Below are positions 1-6,632 of a DNA stretch of 7,788 nt, one piece after another. The position numbers and the translations under genes are program-made. The notes under the pieces were generated by a model. That model saw nothing but the letters and a program-made list of their open reading frames with translations, had not been told where the DNA came from and made no database searches. The stretch is from Gammaproteobacteria bacterium (GTDB taxonomy: Bacteria; Pseudomonadota; Gammaproteobacteria; Xanthomonadales; Rhodanobacteraceae): NCBI GenBank assembly GCA_005877675.1, contig VBNZ01000203.1, positions 5,258-13,045 on the forward strand. The letters run 5' to 3'. Every line of letters starts with the position of its first letter. The first letter of the stretch is position 1.

Positions 1-45
1 TGCCGCAAGGCCGCCGAGAAAGTCGCCTGCGCCGAATGCAACTGA
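1..45 (+). CDS. Truncated 3' end of an unidentified gene
   Basis: Frame 1 reads CRKAAEKVACAECN and stops at TGA (43-45). Twelve of the fourteen codons end in G or C, the bias expected of real coding sequence in this genome, so this is probably the tail of a gene that begins outside the window. The tail holds three cysteines. It is too short to assign a family. The same-strand regulator follows 114 nt later behind its own promoter, so co-transcription is not needed. A chance open stretch of 14 codons cannot be excluded. Confidence 0.4.
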   Translation, partial: CRKAAEKVACAECN

Positions 46-97
46 TGCCAAGGTTGCGACGAGGACGCTCACAGATGCGCTCGTGCAGCACGTGCGA

Positions 98-125
98 TTG
101 CAGTATTGATCTCAGTCATTATAAT
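98..125 (+). promoter_or_regulatory. Predicted sigma-70 promoter of the XRE-cupin regulator
   Basis: TTGCAG (98-103) and a perfect -10 hexamer TATAAT (120-125) are separated by 16 bp. Transcription would start near 131-133, about 28 nt before the chosen start codon at 160. The -35 matches the consensus TTGACA only weakly, and the -10 is embedded in a perfect palindrome, so a repressor bound there would block RNA polymerase directly. This is a prediction from sequence only. Confidence 0.5.
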
Positions 126-128
126 GAC
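115..128. promoter_or_regulatory. Operator-like palindrome O1 over the -10 box
   Basis: GTCATTATAATGAC is a perfect 14-bp palindrome that contains the TATAAT hexamer. The 16-nt stretch from 115 recurs with one change at 151-166. The likely ligand is the XRE regulator encoded immediately downstream, by analogy with the common autorepression of such regulators. Binding is inferred, not shown. Confidence 0.55.
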
Positions 129-150
129 CGTACAACGGTTTCTAATGAAA

Positions 151-164
151 GTCAATATAATGAC
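151..164. promoter_or_regulatory. Operator-like palindrome O2 overlapping the start codon
   Basis: GTCAATATAATGAC is the second copy of the O1 element. One symmetric base pair is broken (A opposite A), and the 10-mer ATAATGACCG is shared exactly (121-130 and 157-166). The two copies lie 36 bp apart, centre to centre. The ATG at 160-162 lies inside this copy, so a bound protein here would sit on the start of the coding region and act as a roadblock or as a cooperative second site. Confidence 0.5.
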
Positions 165-765
165 CGACGCCGCAATTGCCGCAGAGCGCGAAAAGGACCT
201 TGGAAACGCCCTCTCTTTAAGAATCCGGGTTCTGCGACTGGCTCGAAAGCTCAGCCTGGACGCCCTTTCCAGCCGCTCTGGCCTGTCGAAGGGGACTGTC
301 GTGGCGATCGAGCAGGGAAAAGCGAACCCAAGCATCGGCGTGTTGTGCCGTCTGGCAGCGGCTTTCTCAATCTCCGTCACAGACCTTCTCGGAGACCCTC
401 CAGAGGAGACATCCGACAACCCGATACTGCGTACCGAGCCAATAACGCTCTGGAAAACCAAGCGTGGTAGCGAGGCAAAGTTAGAAGCTTCTATATCGGG
501 CCGAACGATGTTCGAGATTTGGTCGTGGAAAATCTCACCAGGCGACGTATATCGGTCAGAACCACATAGCCATGGCACACGAGAGCTCATTTCGGTGAAG
601 AGCGGTAGCCTGAACGTCACGGTGGGTTCGGAGACGATGGTTCTCAAAGCCGGCGAAGCGGCGCGTTTGGTCGCCGATCAACCCCACGCGTACGCCCCAG
701 CAGGGCGTCAACTCGTTTCGTTTACGATGGCGGTACTCGAACGCGGCGGACAGACATCGTCCTGA
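160..765 (+). CDS. XRE-family transcriptional regulator with C-terminal cupin domain
   Basis: A cytoplasmic DNA-binding regulator of 201 residues in the XRE-cupin (SutR-like) class. Residues about 18-77 form the Cro/CI-type helix-turn-helix: helix 2 around LDALSSRSG (33-41) and recognition helix from SKGTVVAIEQG (43-53), followed by NPSI, typical of the family. Residues about 118-192 form a cupin barrel with His136-x-His138-x3-Glu142-x6-Gly149 (classic cupin motif 1) and His176 in motif 2, so a metal-binding sensor pocket looks intact. The open frame extends upstream to a TTG at 106 and to ATGs at 124 and 145. I chose ATG 160 because a GAAAG sits 8 nt before it, the reading starts just before the conserved domain, and the upstream codons lie in the promoter and operator. 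Family members often control small-molecule transport or catabolism genes, but no such neighbour is present, so the effector and targets are unknown. It is convergent with the hydrolase. Confidence 0.88.
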   Translation: MTDAAIAAEREKDLGNALSLRIRVLRLARKLSLDALSSRSGLSKGTVVAIEQGKANPSIGVLCRLAAAFSISVTDLLGDPPEETSDNPILRTEPITLWKTKRGSEAKLEASISGRTMFEIWSWKISPGDVYRSEPHSHGTRELISVKSGSLNVTVGSETMVLKAGEAARLVADQPHAYAPAGRQLVSFTMAVLERGGQTSS

Positions 766-872
766 CCAATCGCCCCTTCCCGTGTCGCCGCGGAATCTCC
801 ACCGAGACATAGCATTTCTCATCGATCCGAGCGGCGTTCGCTTTTGTCACAAATGCATTTAGTTAGCTGGTT
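766..872. other. Convergent gap between the regulator and the hydrolase
   Basis: A 107-nt stretch between two gene ends. It contains the palindrome TTTGTCACAAA (843-853) overlapping a perfect AAATGCATTT (851-860). Neither is followed by a convincing U-tract for either gene, so no standard intrinsic terminator can be called. Confidence 0.4.
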
Positions 873-2141
873 CTAACGCATCGATTTGTGCGCAGCTGAG
901 GCGGGCGCTTTCAAAATCGCGGTCGCATAGGGCGGCGCAGAGACGCCTTTCGCCCAATCGGCAAGCAACCTGAAATATCCGTCCGCCACGCCCTCGGCTT
1001 TTCGAGTGCCGTCAGCCGCGATAGTAAAATTGCGAATGCCGTGATCCGTATTGGGGAATACGACGATTTCGATGTTGCTGCCAGCGCTTCTCAATTGCTG
1101 AAGTCGCGTGATCGTCGGCGCACTCGGCGCTACCGAATCCGAGCCGGCAAGTACCCAAAGCTGGGGGATGCTCAAGCGCCGCAGCGTCTCAATGCCGGAG
1201 TAGCCCCACGGCACGCCGGGACTCTCGCTTTGTGCGCGTTCAACTTCACCGCGCAACAGTTCACCGGAATATTGCCCGTCGATCTGCTTAAACCAGGACG
1301 CTTTGGCGTACTTGTCGCGCAGCGTTGCCAATTCATCAAGATGCTGATGAAAGTTGGATGCCGCGATCTTTGCGGTTATTTCGGTAACTGCGTGGACATC
1401 CGCCTTGATTTTGTCGTCGTAGCCGAGTTGACTTAGTTGGTAATCCACTTGCCACTGGTCCTGCTCGGCAGCGGTACCGACAACACCGAAACCGACTTCA
1501 ACGAAATCCGCTTTGGATTTCAACGCTGCCAGCGGCGCGACCCAGCCGCCTTGGCTGCCACCAAAAAGACCAACGCGGCTGTACTTGATAGTCGCCAGCC
1601 GCCGAGCCTCCTGCACGGCTGCGGCTGCATCGTCGGCGAGGAGAAGAAAATCTTGTGTATAGTCTCCCGTAGATTCGCCCGTTCCGCGCTTGTCGAAATA
1701 GAACGTCGACACGCCTTGTGCGGAAAGCAGGTACTGGGATGCTGCCCCAATGGGACTGGTCTTTTCCGAGCCGTGAACGAATACCAGTAGCGGCGGAGGC
1801 GCCTCGCTCTTTTGCTTCGGCTCCATCAGCAGTCCGCGCAGGGTCACGCCGCCGCTGCGGAACGATGTGCGCGTTTGCTTGAGATCGACGTGCTCCCAGG
1901 CAGCAACGCCATCGCTCAATTTTCCATCCAAACAATGAAACGGCGCGGTCGCATCAGATAGGTAGCCGCGTCGCCCATCGAGCAGCGTATAGCGCAACCC
2001 TGGCGAGCCCGGCGCAGGTACCGTGATGGCTGCGAGTTGCCCCGTGGGTGAGCGATACGCTCCAATTTCGCACGTGGGCTGTGCCCGCAGATTGCCGGTC
2101 GAAACAAATGCAACCAGCAGCAGGAAGTTTGTAGTACGCAT
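873..2141 (-). CDS. Exported alpha/beta hydrolase (S33/dienelactone-hydrolase-like)
   Basis: A 422-residue serine hydrolase, probably periplasmic or secreted. Residues 1-20 form a Sec signal peptide with a hydrophobic FLLLVAFVSTG core and a likely cut after LRA (18-20). Residues 21-90 form a small N-terminal region with a RYTLLDGRRG segment (50-59). The hydrolase fold follows: VFVHGSE (120-126, oxyanion region), DKRGTGESTG (150-159), nucleophile elbow GGSQGG (194-199) with Ser196, acid Asp335 in LAGSDS, and His367 in NTDHGI. A lid-like helical insertion spans about 220-315. The catalytic set is complete, so the enzyme should be active on an ester or peptide bond; the substrate cannot be read from the sequence. 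The start has an AGGA 11 nt upstream, rather far, but the signal peptide begins exactly here. A weak promoter candidate is TTGAAC (complement of 2225-2230) with TATCCC (complement of 2202-2207), 17 bp apart. It is divergent from the cytochrome gene across a long gap, so a functional link is doubtful. Confidence 0.88.
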   Translation of the reverse strand: MRTTNFLLLVAFVSTGNLRAQPTCEIGAYRSPTGQLAAITVPAPGSPGLRYTLLDGRRGYLSDATAPFHCLDGKLSDGVAAWEHVDLKQTRTSFRSGGVTLRGLLMEPKQKSEAPPPLLVFVHGSEKTSPIGAASQYLLSAQGVSTFYFDKRGTGESTGDYTQDFLLLADDAAAAVQEARRLATIKYSRVGLFGGSQGGWVAPLAALKSKADFVEVGFGVVGTAAEQDQWQVDYQLSQLGYDDKIKADVHAVTEITAKIAASNFHQHLDELATLRDKYAKASWFKQIDGQYSGELLRGEVERAQSESPGVPWGYSGIETLRRLSIPQLWVLAGSDSVAPSAPTITRLQQLRSAGSNIEIVVFPNTDHGIRNFTIAADGTRKAEGVADGYFRLLADWAKGVSAPPYATAILKAPASAAHKSMR

Positions 2142-2700
2142 GAATATGTCAATCCTGTGGGAAACGACTTGTGATTGTTGTTGCCTGTCCGCCGCTATGT
2201 CGGGATACGTGCAGCTGACGCTGGGTTCAACGGGTCAATTCGACCCAAACGCGTCGGTCGCGAGCGGCGACTTTGAGTGTTCGTTTCTGCTTGCGCACTC
2301 AACGCTCGCAGTCTATTCGCGAATTTCGGCACGGCCGCTCTTGCCATCAACTTCGAGCGCAATGCTCTTCACTATCCAGCGTCCATCACGCGAATATCTC
2401 CGAGGGGAGAACTGTCGTTCGCATAGTAACGAAGAACGCCGACCCGAAGCGAACGCCGCATCGGGGCCGGCAGCCGGCTGGTCGTTCAGTGCATCGGCTC
2501 AAAGTCACGTCAAGGTCCCGCCACCAGACGCTGCGTCTAGCACGAGGATCGAACTTCCGCGACTGACAACTTTGACAGTAGGAAGAGTGATTCAGAGCGC
2601 GCAATACTAGCGGCGTTCCGTTCGCACTCGCGGGACGCTCGAATCGCTACATACGGACCTCAATTCCAAACGCGCGAGTCACGGTCGCTGGGGAGCGAAC
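2142..2700. other. 559-nt divergent intergenic region, no convincing gene
   Basis: This region separates the hydrolase start from the cytochrome start. Open frames exist on both strands, but their translations are low in hydrophobic patterning, rich in Arg/Ser, and lack a ribosome binding site or recognisable motif, so I do not call a gene. Visible elements are an inverted repeat GGGTC-N5-GACCC (2232-2246), an imperfect dyad ACTGACAA-CT-TTGACAGT (2562-2579) that contains a consensus TTGACA hexamer (2572-2577), and the GGGGAG ribosome binding site at 2690-2695. No good -10 lies 16-18 bp after the TTGACA. The length is unusual for a simple promoter region and could reflect a decayed gene. Confidence 0.5.
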
Positions 2701-5700
2701 ATGAAGGTATGGCAGGGTCTTGCGGTCTTGTTGTCGGTGAGCACCACGGTGTTCGCTCAGTCCACTCTGAATCTGCCACCGTTTCCGCCGGATGCGCCGG
2801 CGGACTGGGTGTGCAAAGAGTCGCCGCCGCCGCCATCGCCGCAGGAAATTGCGGCGTGGTGCAAAGCGAATCCGAATCGCGGCAAGCGCGCAACGTTTGC
2901 CTCGCAGCCGGCCGAAATGTCGAACCTGGAGGCAAAGAATCGTTTCGACTTCACGCTGCGCACCTTTCTGCGCGAGCGTACCTATCGCAGTCTGGGCTGG
3001 GTCGCCGATCGTGATTGGCGCCTGACCGGCCCTTACGCCGGCGACTTTCCCAACGGCAAGAGCTATGGCGTGCACCCGGCGGTGCGGGTCTGGTATTCGC
3101 CCGAGGTAGTCGACTGGTTGTGCGACGGACGCAACGGCGCATTGGAAAACGGCGCGATGATCGTCAAGGAAATGCGTTCGATCGATCCGCAAGCGTTGAA
3201 TATCGATCAGAACGCGCAGTGCATGGTAATTCGCAAGCCCGCCATCGCGATCGAGCCCGGTTCGTGGACGGTGATGTACAAGCAGAACGGCACCACACAC
3301 GACGGTTGGTACTGGGGCAATCCGACCGGCGCCGGCGAGGGCAATGCGCCGATCCTCACGTCGAGCGCAGTGACTGATCCTGCTTTTTTTGGCGCTGATC
3401 CGAAGCGGCCGGCGAACAATCCGTGCTGGTATCCGACGGGCGATCTGTTCACCAACACCGCTTGCACACAGCCGGGCAAGCCGCCGAGCCAGAAACTGGC
3501 CGACGTGGTCACGCCCTACAGTCTGTTCGGCGCGTACTGCATGAACTGCCATGCCTCGGCCGAGAAAGAGCTGACCTTCGCCTCGCTGGACAATGTGCTG
3601 ACGTCCGGATTGCTCTACAGGCACTTCAGCGCGCCGGCGACGCCGGTTACCGCGACGGGCTTGCTCGGCATGCTGAATCTGCGCGATCCGGGCTTTGACG
3701 ATCGCGGCGGCGCCGAGCATGGCGACGCGCACAATACGCAGGCCGGCGAAGCCAAGCTGCACGCTGCGCAGCGCGCGACCTGGGCGTTCAGCCAGCCGTT
3801 GCCGCAGCCGGCGCCACAATTTGCCGCTTCATTTGGCGCGTTGGGGCCGACCGATTTTGCTTCCGCCTGGCGTTTCCACCTGCCAGCCGAGAGCTTCGAC
3901 CATCGCACCGCCGGTGCGCTTAAGCCCGGACTGTTCCTGACCTCCGACCAATGCCAGGGCTGCCACGACGCAACCGTGTCCAACGATTCCACGCCGAACA
4001 TGCTGGTCGACGATCCCGAGACCGGCAACCCGATCAATGTATCGATGTATAGCGAATGGCGCGCCTCGCCGATGGGACTGGCCGGGCGCGATCCGGTGTT
4101 CTTCTCGCAGTTGCAGAGCGAGACCAATCGTCTGCCCAAGCTCACCGAATGCCTCGAGAACACCTGCCTGCACTGTCACGGTGTAATGGGCCAGCGCCAG
4201 CTCGCGATGGATACGCAGAAGGCCGACGCGCGCTGCATGAATCTGTTCGCCGTGGCACCGCCGCCCGAGGTACCTTTCGGTGATCCGTTCCGGCTCGGTC
4301 TGGTCACCCGCTATCAGGCCTCCGATGATCCGCACGGCTACGGCAACCTCGCCCGCGACGGCATTTCCTGTGCGATCTGCCATCGCATCGACAAGACCGC
4401 ACTCGGAAAGGACGCCAGTTTTACCGGCAACTGGGTCGCCGGTCCGGACGACAAGCTGTTCGGCCCGTTCGAGGACGTGGTCGCCGATCCGATGAAGAAC
4501 GCGATCGGCGTGACACCCGTACACGGCGAACAGACCAAGAGTTCGGACCTGTGCGGCAGCTGCCACAACATCCTGTTGCCGGTCCTCGACAACGATGGCC
4601 GGCCGCATGCGGTGCATGCACCGGGTGGCGGCACGGTCACCAGCACTTACGAACAGACCACGCATCTGGAATGGACCAACAGCGTGTTCGCGCGCGGCGC
4701 GACGTTTCGGTCCTGCCAGGACTGCCACATGCCCGACCATTACAAATCCTTGAGTCTGGCCGGCACGAAAATCGCGAACATCGAGTCGGAAGATTTCGCG
4801 CCGACCACGCACCGCCTGCCTGACGAAGCGATTACCTTGAAGCCGCGCGAAGGTTACGTACGCCATTCGCTGCATGGCCTCAACGTGTTCCTCAACGAGA
4901 TGTTCCAGCAGTTTCCGCTGCTGCTCGGCGTGCGCCAGATCGACTATATGGGTGCCAGCACGACGCAGCCGGGGCTGATCACCGCGGCAGAATCGATGCT
5001 GCGCATGGCGCGGCATGAATCCGCCGACATCGCCATCAAGGATATCCATCGCGCTGGCGACCAGTTCGCGGCCACCGTGCGCGTGACCAACAAGACGGGC
5101 CATTACCTGCCGTCGGGTGTGGGCTTCCGTCGCCTGTTCATCGAATTCGTCGCCGAGGATTCCAGCGGCCGGCCGATCTGGGCATCGGGCCGCACCGATG
5201 CGCTGGGTTTCCTGCTCGACGGCTTGAGCGATCGCCGCTTGCCGACCGAGAGTGGCGTCGCGCAGCGCGACTACCAGCCGCACTATCAGCGCATCACGCA
5301 GAGCAGCCAGGTGCAGATCTACCAGGAGCTGATCAAGGATTCGGCCGGGTTTCTGACCACCTCGTTCCTGCGGCGCACACACCCCGTCAAGGACAACCGG
5401 CTGCGTCCGCTCGGCTTCAATCCGAAACTGTTCCTGGACAACCCGTCGCCGTATATCCGACTGCTCGGCGAAGTGGAAGGCGAAGCCGCGAACGACCCGC
5501 ACTACACCGATCCGACGCTCACCGGCAGCGACGAAGTGCATTACGAAATCCGTCTGCCACCCGGCGACATCGCACGCATCGCGCGCGTGCGCGCGACGCT
5601 ATACAGCCAGAGCATGCCGCCGTTTTATCTGCAGCAGCGATTCGCGGACGCCAAAGCGGGACCCGCGCAGAGCGATGAGATCCAGCGGCTCTACTACCTG

Positions 5701-5784
5701 ACCAGTCATCTAAATACTGCGCAAGGAACGCGCATCGAGAATTGGAAGCTGCCGCTGGTGATGACGGCTGCGCCGGTGCGGTGA
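2701..5784 (+). CDS. Exported multihaem cytochrome c with N-terminal P460-like domain
   Basis: A 1027-residue periplasmic electron-transfer or redox protein. Residues 1-19 form a Sec signal peptide cut after VFA. Residues about 80-290 resemble the cytochrome P460 family: YGVHPAVRVWY (122-132), GAMIVKEM (151-158), WTVMYKQ (189-195), DGWYWG (201-206), then a haem site Cys280-Met-Asn-Cys283-His284 followed by AS and a TFAS segment. Five further CXXCH sites follow at 418-422, 489-493, 557-561, 618-622 and 672-676, in a layout like c554-type multihaem cytochromes, with typical surroundings such as LCGSCHN and SCQDCHMP. TNKTGHYLPSG (795-805) matches the conserved TGHxxP segment of many such proteins, and His801 may be a distal haem ligand. 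The tail after about 810 is beta-rich with no haem site. The start is firm: GGAG 5 nt before ATG and an immediate signal peptide. Lys156 and Lys194 are conserved-looking lysines, but I cannot say whether either makes the P460 haem crosslink. The substrate is unknown, and no partner gene or maturation gene is nearby. Confidence 0.85.
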   Translation: MKVWQGLAVLLSVSTTVFAQSTLNLPPFPPDAPADWVCKESPPPPSPQEIAAWCKANPNRGKRATFASQPAEMSNLEAKNRFDFTLRTFLRERTYRSLGWVADRDWRLTGPYAGDFPNGKSYGVHPAVRVWYSPEVVDWLCDGRNGALENGAMIVKEMRSIDPQALNIDQNAQCMVIRKPAIAIEPGSWTVMYKQNGTTHDGWYWGNPTGAGEGNAPILTSSAVTDPAFFGADPKRPANNPCWYPTGDLFTNTACTQPGKPPSQKLADVVTPYSLFGAYCMNCHASAEKELTFASLDNVLTSGLLYRHFSAPATPVTATGLLGMLNLRDPGFDDRGGAEHGDAHNTQAGEAKLHAAQRATWAFSQPLPQPAPQFAASFGALGPTDFASAWRFHLPAESFDHRTAGALKPGLFLTSDQCQGCHDATVSNDSTPNMLVDDPETGNPINVSMYSEWRASPMGLAGRDPVFFSQLQSETNRLPKLTECLENTCLHCHGVMGQRQLAMDTQKADARCMNLFAVAPPPEVPFGDPFRLGLVTRYQASDDPHGYGNLARDGISCAICHRIDKTALGKDASFTGNWVAGPDDKLFGPFEDVVADPMKNAIGVTPVHGEQTKSSDLCGSCHNILLPVLDNDGRPHAVHAPGGGTVTSTYEQTTHLEWTNSVFARGATFRSCQDCHMPDHYKSLSLAGTKIANIESEDFAPTTHRLPDEAITLKPREGYVRHSLHGLNVFLNEMFQQFPLLLGVRQIDYMGASTTQPGLITAAESMLRMARHESADIAIKDIHRAGDQFAATVRVTNKTGHYLPSGVGFRRLFIEFVAEDSSGRPIWASGRTDALGFLLDGLSDRRLPTESGVAQRDYQPHYQRITQSSQVQIYQELIKDSAGFLTTSFLRRTHPVKDNRLRPLGFNPKLFLDNPSPYIRLLGEVEGEAANDPHYTDPTLTGSDEVHYEIRLPPGDIARIARVRATLYSQSMPPFYLQQRFADAKAGPAQSDEIQRLYYLTSHLNTAQGTRIENWKLPLVMTAAPVR

Positions 5785-5953
5785 TTTGTGGCGCAGAAGG
5801 CATGAGCCAGGTCGCGTACGCGATGTCCGCTGTTTGCATCGCTCATACGCGACAAATCAAATATGCCTGCCCTGCAAGTCTTCACACTGCTGATGCTGAC
5901 CGGGAGAGGATGATACGAGAGACCGGTTTCTTGTGCGGCGGCGGGACGGGCGG
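5785..5953. other. Convergent gap after the cytochrome gene
   Basis: 169 nt between the ends of the cytochrome and the CVNH-like gene. It holds two stem-loops listed separately. No gene is visible. Confidence 0.5.
5811..5853. terminator. Long imperfect hairpin in the cytochrome 3' region
   Basis: Two stacked stems: GTCGCGTA (5811-5818) pairs with TACGCGAC (5846-5853), and GCGATG (5820-5825) pairs with CATCGC (5837-5842), with a small internal bulge (C against TCA) and an 11-nt loop. It begins 26 nt after the stop codon. No U-run follows, so it is either a factor-dependent or imperfect terminator or an mRNA 3'-end stabiliser. Confidence 0.4.
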
Positions 5954-5966
5954 TCATCCGTCCCGC
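5941..5966. terminator. GC-rich hairpin between convergent genes
   Basis: GCGGGACGG (5941-5949) pairs perfectly with CCGTCCCGC (5958-5966) across an 8-nt loop. On the plus strand a pyrimidine-rich TCTTCTCT follows, a weak terminator tail. On the minus strand the hairpin spans the last codons and stop of the CVNH-like gene, and no U-tract follows. It may serve as a bidirectional barrier. Confidence 0.45.
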
Positions 5967-6313
5967 GCGTCTTCTCTACTGGCTTCAGGTACCGGCGTGC
6001 CGTTGTTGTTGTACAGATTGCGCCCGCCAAAGAAATCCGAATAGCAATTGGGGAACTGACTCATATCGAAGGTGGCATTACGCCACGATTGATTCGCCAT
6101 CTGGCAGCTGGCCTGCAAGGTGCAGCCATTCAATGTCACATTCTGGCAGGATTGCCAGAAGGAAAACTGGGTCGTCCTGGGAGGCAGCGCGCAGGCATCG
6201 GCGGTGGGTTTCGGTGGCGCGCTCTTCGCAGCCTCCGCGGGCTTGACGGGCGGTCCAGCAGCAAAACATGAGCAAGCAGCCAGCGACAGAGCGACGATCA
6301 AGAGACGTTTCAT
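5954..6313 (-). CDS. Small exported protein with a single CVNH (cyanovirin-N-like) repeat
   Basis: A 119-residue protein with an N-terminal export signal (residues 1-19, hydrophobic LLIVALSLAAC core). Cleavage after CFA or FAA is likely. LAAC at 11-14 also resembles a lipobox, but it would give an unusually short lipoprotein signal. A Pro/Ala/Lys linker (20-40) leads to the domain at about 49-104: F(50)-x5-C56-QN-x3-NG-C64-TL-x-A-S-C70, then a Trp (77), D83 and C90, and a G-rich end. The Cys-x-Asn..Gly..Leu-x-Ala-x-Cys pattern is that of one CVNH repeat; cyanovirin-N itself carries two tandem repeats and binds mannose-rich glycans. The single copy and two extra cysteines are departures. Sugar binding is inferred from family resemblance only. 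The start is supported by AAAGGAAA with AGGA 6 nt upstream. The gene is convergent with the cytochrome and stands alone. Confidence 0.75.
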   Translation of the reverse strand: MKRLLIVALSLAACSCFAAGPPVKPAEAAKSAPPKPTADACALPPRTTQFSFWQSCQNVTLNGCTLQASCQMANQSWRNATFDMSQFPNCYSDFFGGRNLYNNNGTPVPEASREDARDG

Positions 6314-6338
6314 GGCGTTTCCTTTCGGTTGAAAGCGG

Positions 6339-6370
6339 CAAGCCGAATACCTGATTAATCAGTCGGCTTG
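6339..6370. promoter_or_regulatory. Nested palindrome in the CVNH-like gene leader
   Basis: An outer pair CAAGCCGA (6339-6346) and TCGGCTTG (6363-6370) encloses a perfect 12-bp palindrome CTGATTAATCAG (6351-6362), with a 4-nt asymmetry (ATAC, 6347-6350). It lies 26-57 nt before the start codon. It could be a protein-binding operator centred on ATTAAT or an mRNA leader stem-loop. No U-tract supports a terminator. Confidence 0.5.
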
Positions 6371-6600
6371 AAACGGACCTTCGCGCCTGCTACTTCGTGA
6401 TGAAGCGGCAGCGATCAGGGTACGAGTGGACCTGCAACTTTGTGTACCAATAAGCAGCTACCTGCAAAGCGGCTCTGCCCGTGCTTGAATGTCTGTTGAC
6501 TGCCGACCAAAACGCTTTGTCCCATGCACCCATTACTTCCATGAGGGCGACTGCTACCGCCGCATCGCGCCGCACCGAGTTTTTTCTGAGTTATTTGAGT

Positions 6601-6628
6601 CCGCTATTACTCGCGTACGCGCTAGCGG
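6601..6628. repeat. Overlapping palindromes after the NHLP-like gene
   Basis: CCGCTA (6601-6606) pairs with TAGCGG (6623-6628), and inside it lies the perfect palindrome CGCGTACGCG (6612-6621), which overlaps CGCTAGCG (6620-6627). The cluster sits 5 nt beyond the stop codon of the minus-strand gene at 6633. It can form a stable hairpin, but the minus-strand continuation is A-rich rather than T-rich, so a classic intrinsic terminator is not supported. Confidence 0.4.
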
Positions 6629-6632
6629 GTGA

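Larger units (their letters stand above)
6314..6632. other. 319-nt region upstream of the CVNH-like gene
   Basis: This region contains the CVNH-like gene's ribosome binding site (complement of 6318-6325), the nested palindrome at 6339-6370, and a run of overlapping palindromes at 6601-6628. A short minus-strand frame (start possible at 6533 or 6542, stop at 6390) has no domain and a less GC-biased codon use; I do not count it as a gene. I found no convincing promoter hexamers for the CVNH-like gene. Confidence 0.45.

Noticed and set aside
106..159. Upstream extension of the XRE-cupin gene to TTG 106, ATG 124 or ATG 145
   Set aside because: These codons lie within the predicted promoter and operator, have no ribosome binding site, and add residues outside the family's usual N-terminus.
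69..647. 192-codon minus-strand frame opposite the XRE-cupin gene
   Set aside because: The plus strand has an intact HTH and cupin motif; the minus translation has no recognisable feature.
2535..2565. Minus-strand GTTCGATC resembling a tRNA T-loop
   Set aside because: The flanking bases do not form a T-stem and no acceptor or anticodon arm can be built around it.
2023..2610. 195-codon plus-strand frame across the hydrolase start and the gap
   Set aside because: It overlaps the hydrolase signal-peptide codons, has no ribosome binding site, and its composition is Ser/Arg-rich without domain-like patterning.
2647..3819. 390-codon open frame on the minus strand opposite the cytochrome N-terminus
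   Set aside because: Same reason: extremely Arg-rich, no motif, and opposite a clearly functional gene.
3829..5541. 570-codon open frame on the minus strand opposite the cytochrome
   Set aside because: It is a shadow of the cytochrome gene caused by high-GC codon bias. Its translation is Arg/Ala/His-rich without domains, while the plus strand has six CXXCH sites, a signal peptide and a good ribosome binding site.
6390..6575. 61-codon minus-strand frame between the CVNH-like and NHLP-like genes
   Set aside because: It begins at GTG. The internal ATG at 6542 has no ribosome binding site and the one at 6533 has GGAAG only 2 nt away. The peptide matches nothing I know, so it could be real but is not supported.
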